Part shown: positions 8,237 through 16,216 of the stretch, piece after piece
Layout: every line of letters starts with the position of its first letter
Position numbering within the stretch: position 1 is the first letter of the stretch
Assembly: GCF_051233685.1 (NCBI RefSeq)
Contig: NZ_JBAMMY010000068.1
Span: forward strand, 1 to 30,788
Reading direction: 5' to 3'
Length of the DNA stretch: 30,788 bases
Origin: RPRI01 sp051233685
Lineage (GTDB): Bacteria; Desulfobacterota; Desulfobacteria; Desulfobacterales; RPRI01
Translations under genes and position numbers: made by a program
Notes under the pieces: model-generated
Seen by the model: the letters and a program-made list of their open reading frames with translations, nothing else
Database searches by the model: none
What the model was told of the DNA's origin: nothing

Positions 8237-10786
8237 TTATATTTTCTGTTCAAGCGTAACTATCTTTGGAGTTATAAAAATAAGAAGCTCTTCCTTGTTG
8301 TCGGTTTTTGTATCTGACTTAAAGAACCATCCAAGTATCGGTATTCTTGAAAGCCCAGGTATTAATGACCCACCTGTATTCTTTGATGTCTTAATAATAC
8401 CCCCTATTACAACAGTATCTCCGTCATTAACAAGCAATTCTGTTTCTGCTTCTTTATTAGTAAAGGATTGCTGATCATTTATAAAAATCCCAAGGTCTCG
8501 CTTTTTTATTTTAATAAGCATGGAAATTCTGTTATCCGGAGTAACATGAGGCTTAACTTTCAGTTCTAGATCAACATCTTCAAATACTGTTGTTGTATTT
8601 CCTGAAGTATCAAGTTTGTTATATGGATAACGCAATCCCTGCTTTATCGTAGCTTCCTTATTGTCAAGGGTACATATCTTTGGAGCAGAAACTATTTTGC
8701 CTTCGCCCTGGGCTTCCATTGCCTCTAACTTTGCATTCAGCAAAAAGGGGGAGCCGTTAATTCTTGCGAAATCAAATCCTATAGTGCCTTTATTAGCTGC
8801 CGTTGTTGGAAAATTTACAGCTGCATTAAGATCGTAAGTTCCTCCAAGGCTGGATGATGAATTAGGACCAGCATCAGCTGACCAGATAACACCAATCTCT
8901 CTTGAAAAACTTGTGGTTGCTTCCACTATTCTTGCTTCTATAACAACCTGGGGGGTAACTTTATCAAGTTTTTTTACGATTTCTTTTGCCTGTTTAATTA
9001 CCTCCGGAACATCGGTTATTATTACAAGGTTTGTCCTCTCATCTATACTGATACTTCCCCTGTCCTTGGTTTTTATTTTTTCCAAATGAGGCAATATTTC
9101 TGTTTTTGCATTTGAATAACTTACCGGAATATATTCAACAACAAGAAGTTCCAACTCCTTTTGCTGTTCCAATGCTTTTTTATCAGCCAGTATACCTGCC
9201 TGCCTTAACTCTTTTTCTTTTTTTATGGTTTCGAGGTTTGCAATACGAACTATATCGCCCTCATAAACCATACCAAGCTGATTCATTTTAAGAACAAGAT
9301 CCAAAGCCTGATCCCATGGAACGGGCTTTTCTAATGACAAGGTAACTTTTCCGCTAACATTTTTATCAATCGCAAAATTTTTTCCGCTGACTTCCTTTAA
9401 AATACGAAATACGTTCTTTATATCAGTATCATAAAAATCGAGGGCTACCTTTTCACCGGTATATTTTTTACCTATCTCAGCATCCTCATTTACAACATCA
9501 GCAGGGATAATACCGGTGACAGGTTTTTTTATTTCCTTCTTAACTGTCTCTATTGGAGCAACCTCAAGAGCTTCTTTCCACACTGGAATATCAGCCTCTT
9601 TTTCAGGCTTGGGAGAAACAGAAGAAGGTTCAAAATGAACCTTTATCAGATTATCCGATTGTTCAGATACATAAGGAACGGCTTCTCTCAATTCAACAGC
9701 AATTATAGATGATTTTTTCATTTCAGGAGTCTGAACAGGCCAGATTCCATCAACAGCACTATTAAAACGCGTTGTAATAAGTGGTCTTTTCTGTTTTACA
9801 GAAATATTTGTATTGTTTAGCCGGATTTGAAGTAATTTGTCGCTTGCTTTATTAATGCTGTATTTAACAGGCTTGGTTGTTCCGATAGTAATTGTGGATT
9901 TACCGCCCTCTTCGCTTAAAAAATCTATTTTATCAACCCATGCAGACCTTAAATTGTTTTCATGTTTTTTCTTAGAAACAACTGAAACAGGATTGACTTC
10001 AGATAATGAATCAGGTTTCTCAGTTTTTATTGCACTAACAGCCTGTGCTGCCGGTTGTTCTTTAATATCGGATTTTGAATATATATCTTCTTTTTTAATC
10101 TCAGGTGAGCCAATATTTATTAAGAGCCCACTTAAAACCGGTTTAGCAGAAAATGCATTTAGATATTCATTTTTTGTATCTAATACAACCCGGAATTTTT
10201 CAGGATACATATAATGTCTGATCCTGCTAACCCATTTCGTATTTACCGGAATGCTTTGCTCTTTTCTAAATGGACTTTTCATGTTGAAAATATCAAAAAC
10301 AATTCTTGCCGGAAGCTTAGCTGAGGAATTCTGTTTAAGTGTAAAAGATTTATAATCTTTAATTATTCCGTCTGATTCAACTCTTACAACCAAACCGGTG
10401 ACTGATTTATCCAAAGAAATTGATTTAAATTTTGTTGCTGTATGAGCTTCACTTCCAGCAGGCTTCATATTCTCATTGGTGGGCAACACTTCATCGTTGG
10501 TTGCTTCTATACCACCAAGTTGTTTTGCCTCATCCTTGATTTCGGAAATTGCCGGAGATTCAGATGCAGGAATAAGCTCTTCAGATGCCAGAGGTTCGTT
10601 TATTTTTACATCCGTGCTTTCTGACTGTTTGTCATCGTTTAAAACTGATTCTGTAATAGCTGCCGCATTCTGATTATCTTGCTGCGCATAAATTTCATGT
10701 GGAAACAGCGCATGAAAAGAAAATAAAACCGCAAGGAATATAGATACGTAATAAATTTTAATTACTTTCGAATGGTAATGATTCAT
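8237..10786 (-). CDS. pilQ: Type IV pilus secretin PilQ
   Basis: PilQ forms the outer-membrane channel through which the pilus passes. The 849-residue product has a signal peptide ending near HEIYAQ, followed by a low-complexity acidic linker. Two AMIN domains (peptidoglycan-binding) follow, one around SLDKSVTGLVVRVES and one around AWVDKIDFLSEEGGKS. Next come a secretin N0/STN domain (VALDFYDTDIKNVFRILKEV), an N1 domain (VEYIPVSYSNAKTEILPHL), and the secretin barrel with VSAPKICTLDNKEA, VIGGI and the closing LLIFITPKIV. I chose the ATG at 10786, one base after the pilP stop with GGAGAAG upstream. The longer frame from 10861 overlaps pilP and would bury the signal peptide. It is the last gene of the operon, just before a strong terminator. 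Confidence 0.95.
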   Translation of the reverse strand: MNHYHSKVIKIYYVSIFLAVLFSFHALFPHEIYAQQDNQNAAAITESVLNDDKQSESTDVKINEPLASEELIPASESPAISEIKDEAKQLGGIEATNDEVLPTNENMKPAGSEAHTATKFKSISLDKSVTGLVVRVESDGIIKDYKSFTLKQNSSAKLPARIVFDIFNMKSPFRKEQSIPVNTKWVSRIRHYMYPEKFRVVLDTKNEYLNAFSAKPVLSGLLINIGSPEIKKEDIYSKSDIKEQPAAQAVSAIKTEKPDSLSEVNPVSVVSKKKHENNLRSAWVDKIDFLSEEGGKSTITIGTTKPVKYSINKASDKLLQIRLNNTNISVKQKRPLITTRFNSAVDGIWPVQTPEMKKSSIIAVELREAVPYVSEQSDNLIKVHFEPSSVSPKPEKEADIPVWKEALEVAPIETVKKEIKKPVTGIIPADVVNEDAEIGKKYTGEKVALDFYDTDIKNVFRILKEVSGKNFAIDKNVSGKVTLSLEKPVPWDQALDLVLKMNQLGMVYEGDIVRIANLETIKKEKELRQAGILADKKALEQQKELELLVVEYIPVSYSNAKTEILPHLEKIKTKDRGSISIDERTNLVIITDVPEVIKQAKEIVKKLDKVTPQVVIEARIVEATTSFSREIGVIWSADAGPNSSSSLGGTYDLNAAVNFPTTAANKGTIGFDFARINGSPFLLNAKLEAMEAQGEGKIVSAPKICTLDNKEATIKQGLRYPYNKLDTSGNTTTVFEDVDLELKVKPHVTPDNRISMLIKIKKRDLGIFINDQQSFTNKEAETELLVNDGDTVVIGGIIKTSKNTGGSLIPGLSRIPILGWFFKSDTKTDNKEELLIFITPKIVTLEQKI

Positions 10787-10787
10787 A

Positions 10788-11639
10788 TTATTCTTCTCCA
10801 AGAGGTTTCTGAAGTTTAAGTTCTCTTTCTTGGATCTTTTTTTCCCCAATAATATTTTCAATTTCTTCCTCTACAATTATCCTATCATTGAGTATCTTAA
10901 CAATTCTTCCGGAATTATTTCCTATATAGGTTCCCTTTGATATAACATAGCCTTTCCCGGAAGCTTCTTCCACAAGAGCCCTATTCCCGCTATCGGCAAG
11001 CATTATTGCTACAAGCTTTAACTGATCCAAATCAACCAGTTCCAATGGCGTTCTTATAGTCCGGGTCCTTTTCCCCTTCTCCGCTGCAGCGCCTTCTTTA
11101 AATAAAGGAGCAAAAGGGTCAGTTTTACCTTCAGGATTATAAGTAATTATTCCTTCAGGTTGAAGTTTGGCTATCTCGTCCTGAGAAACTGGTAAGGCTA
11201 TATGCTCCTTTAAATTAATAGCAGAAATATCGGCATCAACAGTTGCAATTTCTGCTTTTTGGTTTTCAACTTTATCAATTTTATCAATATTACTCGGTTT
11301 CTCTGTTATTTTGCTAACGGCAGATGGAGGTTGCTTGTCTACTTTATGACCGGAGCTGATTTGTAATTGTTTTTTATCATCAACCATTAATATCTTGTCG
11401 TTCATTTCTTCAGCAGAAGTACTCTTTATTGGGTCTTTGCCGTCGACAATCTCTTCTTTCGCAACAACTGCTGGCGTCTGTGATGATGATGGAGCAGATA
11501 CACTTTTCTTTGAAACTATCTTTTTACTGACGGCGACAGCTTTCGGAGGTGGTTCACTTTTACCGCCACAACCTGTGAATAATTGAAACAGACACAAGAT
11601 AAAGACTGCAATATAGATTATAGTTAGGTACTTACGCAT
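10788..11639 (-). CDS. pilP: Type IV pilus assembly lipoprotein PilP
   Basis: PilP is an inner-membrane lipoprotein linking the PilMNO platform to the PilQ secretin. The 283-residue product begins with a hydrophobic signal and a lipobox-like FTGC (Cys24), then a long Pro/Lys/Ser-rich linker. The conserved PilP beta-sandwich follows (YNPEGKTDPFAPLF, TPLELVDLDQLKLVAIM, ALVEEASGKGYVISKGTYIG, GRIVKILNDRIIVEEE). This makes it longer than typical PilP (about 180 residues), and the extra length is in the linker. ATG 11639 gives a normal signal peptide. An in-frame ATG at 11660 is also possible, and neither has a strong ribosome site. The stop lies one base before pilQ. Confidence 0.9.
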   Translation of the reverse strand: MRKYLTIIYIAVFILCLFQLFTGCGGKSEPPPKAVAVSKKIVSKKSVSAPSSSQTPAVVAKEEIVDGKDPIKSTSAEEMNDKILMVDDKKQLQISSGHKVDKQPPSAVSKITEKPSNIDKIDKVENQKAEIATVDADISAINLKEHIALPVSQDEIAKLQPEGIITYNPEGKTDPFAPLFKEGAAAEKGKRTRTIRTPLELVDLDQLKLVAIMLADSGNRALVEEASGKGYVISKGTYIGNNSGRIVKILNDRIIVEEEIENIIGEKKIQERELKLQKPLGEE

Positions 11640-11681
11640 GTTTACCAAGTTATCTCTCATATGAAGTTTTTATTTCTGCAA

Positions 11682-12344
11682 TTATCTTCTTCTTCCCTTT
11701 TTAATAGCTTTTCCGGGAGGTGCTGTCGCCTTAGCATCTAAAAATCTATAAGTAATTGCAGTGCATGATGTAAGAAGTGAGTTATCCTTTTTTGATTGAT
11801 CAACTTTCATGCTAATGTTATTGATATTAACAATTCTTGGAAGTCGTGCTACTTTATCAAAAAAGATAGCCACATTATGATATTTGCCGGTAACCTGGAT
11901 TAAAACAGGAATTTCAGCATAAAATTGTTTGTTTCTTTCATTTTGCGGTTGAAATAAAATAAATTCAAGTCCGGCATCCTGACCGCACAAAGATATACTT
12001 TCCAGAAGTGTCGGTATCTCCTTTTTTTCGGGAAGAACCTGCATAACTATTTTCAATTGCGCATCAGCTTTATTCATTTTTTCTTTAAATTCAGGCAAAT
12101 TTTTTGCGGTTCTTTTTGCAACATCCAGTTTAGCAGTTAATTGCTTATATTCTAATTCAAGCTTTTCTATCTCATCACGTTTAGGAGATAACATTGTAAA
12201 ATAAAAGATAGCAAAAGTAAAAACCAGTATACCGCAGAATATAAGAATCCTCTGTATCTTTGAAAGTTTTTCAAGCTTTTCAATAATTGGTGCCAATGAT
12301 TTTGAAACTTCAGGCTTTTCCATTATTTTATTTTTTTGCTCCAT
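11682..12344 (-). CDS. pilO: Type IV pilus inner-membrane platform protein PilO
   Basis: PilO pairs with PilN in the periplasm. The 220-residue product has a short cytoplasmic start, one transmembrane segment at about residues 34-52 (ILIFCGILVFTFAIFYFTML), a coiled coil at about 55-90, and a ferredoxin-like PilO domain with the family-typical LPEKKEIPTLLESIS and ITVTGKYH-like block (VLIQVTGKYHNVAIFFDKVA). It ends in a basic tail (KKGRRR). The ATG at 12344 overlaps pilN by 17 bp. A second ATG at 12323, five bases past the pilN stop with GGAG about 16 bp upstream, is an alternative start that would shorten the product by seven residues. Confidence 0.92.
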   Translation of the reverse strand: MEQKNKIMEKPEVSKSLAPIIEKLEKLSKIQRILIFCGILVFTFAIFYFTMLSPKRDEIEKLELEYKQLTAKLDVAKRTAKNLPEFKEKMNKADAQLKIVMQVLPEKKEIPTLLESISLCGQDAGLEFILFQPQNERNKQFYAEIPVLIQVTGKYHNVAIFFDKVARLPRIVNINNISMKVDQSKKDNSLLTSCTAITYRFLDAKATAPPGKAIKKGRRR

Positions 12345-12909
12345 TTTTTGCTATAATATTTGGAGTATTTTTAATGCACAAAATTTCAAAATGTTTGAAG
12401 CTTGCCGGCTTTGATGAAGCCGTATCTTTTCTCAGCATACTTAAATTTACAATATTAAACAGTTTAGAGGCTTCTAAACGAGTCATAAAATCAGCAACAG
12501 TCTGGTTATCTACTGCTACGCCAGAAATATTTACATTATTTCCGTTTGAACTTAAACTAACAAACCACATCCTTTTTGGGATAATTATGCTTGTAAATGC
12601 GTCTAAAAGCCTCACCGGCTCATAACGGTTAGCTTCCAACCCCTTGATAACTTCCATTCTGTTATTTGAATTGTTTAGTTTCTTTGTTATTTCTGCAAGT
12701 TCTTTGTTAATAACAGCATACTTTGCGATCTCGATATTTATGCTCTCAATCTTTCCATGAATCTCTTTAATTTTACCGCTTTGTTCAAAATTACGATATA
12801 TCAAAATTATAAATACCAGAACCAAAGCCAGAGACAATATGGATATTTGTCGGCGTACGTTCTCTTTTTTCCTAGCTGTGCGAAAAGGAAGAAGATTAAT
12901 CCTGATCAT
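12328..12909 (-). CDS. pilN: Type IV pilus inner-membrane protein PilN
   Basis: PilN binds PilM through its cytoplasmic N-terminus and PilO in the periplasm. The 193-residue product opens with MIRINLLPF, the conserved INLLP PilM-binding motif. A transmembrane segment follows at about residues 24-42 (ISILSLALVLVFIILIY), then a coiled coil and the PilN fold (IIPKRMWFVSLSSNGNNVNI). Its start overlaps the pilM stop by 4 bp (ATGA), indicating translational coupling. Confidence 0.95.
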   Translation of the reverse strand: MIRINLLPFRTARKKENVRRQISILSLALVLVFIILIYRNFEQSGKIKEIHGKIESINIEIAKYAVINKELAEITKKLNNSNNRMEVIKGLEANRYEPVRLLDAFTSIIIPKRMWFVSLSSNGNNVNISGVAVDNQTVADFMTRLEASKLFNIVNLSMLRKDTASSKPASFKHFEILCIKNTPNIIAKNGAKK

Positions 12910-13958
12910 TTATCATCAATCCTTCTTAAAGCCAATCCGATGCTGATAGAGGCTTGAGGGGCAATTTTGCCCAGATATGAAGAATCAAGGCTATCAGACA
13001 ATTCCAATTTATTAAATGGATCAATAAGTTCTACTTCAGCTGAAGTCTCCATAGATAGGAGCTGACGGAAATCTTTAATATTTGCTCCGCCTCCGCTTAA
13101 CATGATTTTTGTTATAGAATCATCGGGATATGTAGAATAAAAAAAGTCAAGCGCCCTTTTAATTTCTGCACACCAGTCTGTTACAACAGATGATACAATT
13201 TCTTTTAAATCTTCATTAGAAATCTTATCATCCTGACTACCAAATTTTATTTGTTCAGCTTCTTCTAAAGTACACCCGGCAAGTGAGACTATTTTTTGAT
13301 TTATCTGCCCACACCCCAAAGAAACATCTCTCATGAATAAAGAAGAAAAACCTTTTATAATATTCAAAGATGTCTTGCTTGCACCAATATCTATTAAAGC
13401 GATGTTTTCATTTAATTCATCATAATTAAACTCAAATACATTTTGCAGCGCAAATGCTTCCACATCAATTATACAAGGATTAAGGCCGGCCATCTGAACA
13501 AGATTTATATATTCATTCACCATCTCTTTTCTTGCAGCAACAAGAAAAACACTCATCTGATTTGGATTGTTTTCATTTTCTCCCAGAATTTGAAAATCAA
13601 GATTAACATCACTGATATCAAAAGGGATGTACTGCTCAGCTTCAAACTGTATAGTTTCCTGAAGCTTAATCTCATCCATTTTCTGAACATATATTTTTTT
13701 TACAATAACGGAAAATCCGCCTATTGATACGGCAACATTATGTTCCACCAGTTTGTTATCTTTAAAAAGCTGGCGGATATACTCTGCTACCTTCTCGCTG
13801 TCATTGATAGTTCCATCTTCTATAAGCCCAGGCGGGATATCTACCATAGCAAATTTTTTGAGACGACGACCCCTTTTTGTCTCAACAATTTCAGCGGCTT
13901 TAATTGTTCTGGAGCCAATATCCAAACCAACAAGATGATTTTTAGTACCGAATGCCAT
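12906..13958 (-). CDS. pilM: Type IV pilus actin-like ATPase PilM
   Basis: PilM is a cytoplasmic FtsA/actin-like protein that docks PilN and pilus motors. The 350-residue product carries the ATP-binding phosphate 1 loop (LVGLDIGSRTIKAAEI, residues about 10-25), the phosphate 2 segment (IALIDIGASKTSLNII), and the adenosine motif (IMLSGGGANIKDF). All are standard for PilM. The ATG at 13958 lies nine bases past the small XRE gene, with GAGAGTG upstream. Order and spacing show one transcript through pilQ. Confidence 0.95.
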   Translation of the reverse strand: MAFGTKNHLVGLDIGSRTIKAAEIVETKRGRRLKKFAMVDIPPGLIEDGTINDSEKVAEYIRQLFKDNKLVEHNVAVSIGGFSVIVKKIYVQKMDEIKLQETIQFEAEQYIPFDISDVNLDFQILGENENNPNQMSVFLVAARKEMVNEYINLVQMAGLNPCIIDVEAFALQNVFEFNYDELNENIALIDIGASKTSLNIIKGFSSLFMRDVSLGCGQINQKIVSLAGCTLEEAEQIKFGSQDDKISNEDLKEIVSSVVTDWCAEIKRALDFFYSTYPDDSITKIMLSGGGANIKDFRQLLSMETSAEVELIDPFNKLELSDSLDSSYLGKIAPQASISIGLALRRIDDK

Positions 13959-13967
13959 TAGACACTC

Positions 13968-14165
13968 TCAATCGCCAAATATTTTATTTTTGTCAGAAAG
14001 ACTAAATCCCATCGCCAATATGATTTTCCGTTTAGTCTCCATACGACAAGGCAGACCTTCTTCAATACGGGAAATTGTAATAGTAGAAACATTTGCTTTT
14101 CTGGCAAGTTCCGCTTTGCTCATCATAAGAGATTCCCTGATTTTCTTCAATGAATTTATTGCCAT
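13968..14165 (-). CDS. Small XRE-family DNA-binding regulator
   Basis: This 65-residue protein is almost entirely a Cro/CI-type helix-turn-helix: ESLMMSKAELARKANVSTITISRIEEG contains helices 2 and 3 of the motif, followed by helices ending KRKIILAMGFSL. It has no second domain. It is the first gene of the pilMNOPQ transcript, ending nine bases before pilM, so it probably regulates its own operon. AGGATG upstream of the ATG at 14165 is a reasonable ribosome site. Function is inferred from fold and position. Partner ligand and operator are unknown, but AT-rich repeats at 14251-14270 next to the promoter are candidates. Confidence 0.85.
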   Translation of the reverse strand: MAINSLKKIRESLMMSKAELARKANVSTITISRIEEGLPCRMETKRKIILAMGFSLSDKNKIFGD

Positions 14166-14209
14166 TAATCGTACATCCTGAATACATATTTAGTTACCTT
14201 TACTTCCAA

Positions 14210-14239
14210 TTTATATGATAATCTATAAATGTCAATCAA
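14210..14239 (-). promoter_or_regulatory. Candidate promoter of the xre-pilMNOPQ operon
   Basis: On the minus strand TTGATT (14234-14239) is followed after 18 bp by TATAAA (14210-14215), placing transcription start about 38 bp before the XRE gene. An overlapping TTGACA at 14230-14235 is an alternative -35 with a less suitable spacing. It is the best sigma-70-like pair in this gap. Confidence 0.4.
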
Positions 14240-14250
14240 ATATATATAAT

Positions 14251-14270
14251 TTATATATAGTTATATATAG
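14251..14270. repeat. Tandem 10-bp AT repeats beside the pil promoter
   Basis: TTATATATAG occurs twice in perfect tandem, preceded by a related TATATATAAT at 14241-14250. They lie immediately upstream of the -35 on the pil operon side. They could serve as an operator for the XRE regulator or as an UP element. The sequence is low complexity, so function is uncertain. Confidence 0.4.
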
Positions 14271-14428
14271 ATACTTTATATTGCGCTTCTTTATTATATC
14301 GTCACAACAGATAGTATACTTAATAGTTTTTTGTTTAATTTTTTTTATGCTTTATAAATAAACAATAATATATGTCAGTTGCAAAAAAGTACTCCGAATT
14401 TTCTGGTTTATAAAATAGGGAGTAAAAA

Positions 14429-14566
14429 ATGGAATGGATACTTTTTTCTGGAGTTTCATACTTCAAACGGATATTATTTATCCATAAATCTCAAAATAAT
14501 TATTACTTATTCAATATAAAATATCTATATCCCTTTAATTCAAGGGCTTATTTTATAATAAAATAA
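14429..14566 (+). CDS. Candidate 45-codon small ORF, weak
   Basis: An ATG at 14429 with GGGAG about 8 bp upstream opens 45 codons ending at TAA 14564-14566, four bases before the sigma-54 promoter. The product begins MEWILFSGVSYF and is rich in Tyr, Phe, Asn, Ile and Lys, as expected from AT-rich noncoding DNA. No family is recognised. It is listed because the ribosome site is good, but it may be chance. Confidence 0.15.
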   Translation: MEWILFSGVSYFKRILFIHKSQNNYYLFNIKYLYPFNSRAYFIIK

Positions 14567-14569
14567 AAA

Positions 14570-14585
14570 TGGCACGCAGTTTGCT
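14570..14585 (+). promoter_or_regulatory. Sigma-54 (RpoN) promoter for the glycine-zipper lipoprotein operon
   Basis: TGGCACG-CAGT-TTGCT matches the -24/-12 consensus TGGCACG-N4-TTGCW exactly, with GG and GC ten bases apart. Transcription would begin near 14595-14597, just before the AAGGAGG ribosome site and the ATG at 14615. Such promoters need an AAA+ enhancer-binding activator. A near-symmetric CCCTT...AAGGG sequence at 14531-14546 lies upstream, but nearer than usual activator sites. Confidence 0.8.
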
Positions 14586-14614
14586 AAATTCTAGTGCAAG
14601 GAGGAATAAGAATT

Positions 14615-15232
14615 ATGCTATCAAAATATCAAAAAACAAAAGCTCGATATTTAACACAAAGACAATTACCAAAATTCATCTGTTTCCTAATTATTTTATT
14701 TATACTCTTTATCCTTATCGCATGCACACCACGCTATGGCATTGATTCGGAATCTGCGGGTAATAACCCATTGGACTCATCAGACTATGTTCTTCCTCAG
14801 ATCTATTTTTATGCGAAATACGGTCAGTCAACCGAAAGGCAGTCACGTGATTATTACGAATGTTATAACTGGTCTGTGGATCAGACCAACTTTGATCCAA
14901 GTCAGTCACCTCTGCCAAAAGAGGAACGTATCAAGGTAGTTCCTGTTCCTCCGCCAGGACATGATACTATTACAATGTCTATAATAGGTGCTGTAATGGG
15001 AGCTTTGATAGCAGGACCAAGACATGCAGGTGATGGTGCTATTATCGGCGCAGCCGGAGGAGCTTTAGCAGGAGCTGCTTCCGATGCATCCAGGATGGGA
15101 TATGCAAGACAGCAGGAGGAAATCTATGCAGCACGCAGTCGCGCAGTAAATGCACAAGCAAAAAGAAAGGCTTTTGAATTTCAGCGTGCAATGTCGGCCT
15201 GTCTTGAAGGACGCTGCTATAGCGTACGGTAA
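14615..15232 (+). CDS. Glycine-zipper lipoprotein
   Basis: The 205-residue product has a long basic start, a hydrophobic segment and a lipobox ending LIAC (about residue 37), so it is probably membrane-anchored. After a conserved block (YGQSTERQSRDYYECYNW, then QTNFDP) comes a glycine zipper, GAVMGALIAGPRHAGDGAI and GAAGGALAGAA, typical of membrane-inserting or outer-membrane hairpins. It closes with FQRAMSACLEGRCYSV. The two conserved blocks recur side by side in the next gene product, so here a shared domain appears split by the zipper. ATG 14615 follows AAGGAGG; a GTG at 14594 lies at or before the predicted transcript start. Expression is probably sigma-54 dependent. Function is unknown; envelope stress or surface structure is possible. 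Confidence 0.82.
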   Translation: MLSKYQKTKARYLTQRQLPKFICFLIILFILFILIACTPRYGIDSESAGNNPLDSSDYVLPQIYFYAKYGQSTERQSRDYYECYNWSVDQTNFDPSQSPLPKEERIKVVPVPPPGHDTITMSIIGAVMGALIAGPRHAGDGAIIGAAGGALAGAASDASRMGYARQQEEIYAARSRAVNAQAKRKAFEFQRAMSACLEGRCYSVR

Positions 15233-15285
15233 TAATTGTAACTGATATCCAATAATCAATAAATTTCATTAAAAGGAGTTTAGCC

Positions 15286-15960
15286 ATGTTGCATCATAAA
15301 TATATTAACAGAGTAATATTTCCTAAACTGGCAATTATCCTGTTATCAGCAATATTGTTGTCAGGTTTTAATCATACAGCATACGCAGATAGACATGGAA
15401 GAGACCATCATAACTATAATGATTCGCGCTATAATCACAATCGTCATTATCCGGCCCGCGGTCAATATGTAAGCAGATTGCCTCATAAACACTGGTCAGG
15501 CGATTACAGAGGATCGCGATATTTTTTCTCAGGAGGCATTTGGTATCGTCCTTATGGGCCGCGATTTACAATCGTTGCACCTCCTATCGGCCTTTTCGTT
15601 CCCTTCCTGCCACCTTATTTTACAACAATATGGGTTGGAAACATTCCTTATTACTATGCCAATGAAGCATATTATACCAACAGAGGAGATGGCTACATAG
15701 TTGTCGAGCCACCAAATCAAGAAATCAGCCAGGCACCTCCACCGGCTGATAAAATGTTTATCTATCCCCGACTGGGCCAGAGTGAGCAGCAACAGGCGGA
15801 TGACCGTTATCAATGCCACAGCTGGGCGGCAAGTCAGACTAATTTTGATCCAACACGACCACCCGAACATATTTCCGTAAGTGAGATGGGCCAGAAACGC
15901 TCTGATTATCAAAGAGCGATGGCAGCCTGCCTTGATGGCCGCGGTTATACTGTTAAATAA
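15286..15960 (+). CDS. Exported DUF6515-like protein
   Basis: The 224-residue product has a Sec signal peptide (cleavage probably after HTAYA, near residue 35). A His/Tyr/Arg-rich segment (GRDHHNYNDSRYNHNRHY) follows, then an aromatic region with HKHWSGDYRGSRYFFSGGIW and FTTIWVGNIPYYYANEAYYT, which I associate with the DUF6515 family. The C-terminal 65 residues (YPRLGQSEQQQADDRYQCHS, QTNFDP, DYQRAMAACLDGRGYTVK) match the two halves of the conserved domain in the preceding lipoprotein. The gene starts 53 bp after it with a strong AAAAGGAG site, so both are probably on the sigma-54 transcript. The biochemical role is not known. Confidence 0.8.
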   Translation: MLHHKYINRVIFPKLAIILLSAILLSGFNHTAYADRHGRDHHNYNDSRYNHNRHYPARGQYVSRLPHKHWSGDYRGSRYFFSGGIWYRPYGPRFTIVAPPIGLFVPFLPPYFTTIWVGNIPYYYANEAYYTNRGDGYIVVEPPNQEISQAPPPADKMFIYPRLGQSEQQQADDRYQCHSWAASQTNFDPTRPPEHISVSEMGQKRSDYQRAMAACLDGRGYTVK

Positions 15961-16216
15961 GGGGAAGACGACCATCTGTTTTAAGCCATATCGCACTATA
16001 GAGCAGGGAAAAGGGCGAACACTTGAAACCGGAAAAAGGCTTAAAGGTTTGAAGGGAACCGAACATCTGTGGCAAGGAAGTCTTTACGGCCGGAATTTTA
16101 ACAGTTATGAATTCTAAGATTGAATGCATTCCCATCAAAAGAAAATATATAACAAATTTATACAGCTATGGCCAACTCACGGCTTCTTGCACCGTTTGTA
16201 AATTTAAAGAACTACT
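15961..16216. other. Intergenic stretch without a supported gene
   Basis: Between the DUF6515-like gene and the DUF1566 gene I see no convincing coding region, hairpin terminator or promoter. Open frames here are continuations of the neighbouring genes in other frames. The DUF1566 gene lacks a visible ribosome site in the last 30 bp of this stretch. Confidence 0.4.

Noticed and set aside
10787..10861. N-terminal extension of PilQ overlapping pilP
   Set aside because: It would place 25 charged residues before a normal signal peptide. ATG 10786 follows the pilP stop by one base with GGAGAAG upstream.
14241..14272. CRISPR-like repeats in the AT-rich gap
   Set aside because: Units are 10 bp, directly adjacent and low complexity, without spacers or cas genes nearby.
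15529..15996. 155-codon minus-strand frame
   Set aside because: It lies opposite the well-supported DUF6515-like gene, has no ribosome site and matches no family. It is a shadow frame.
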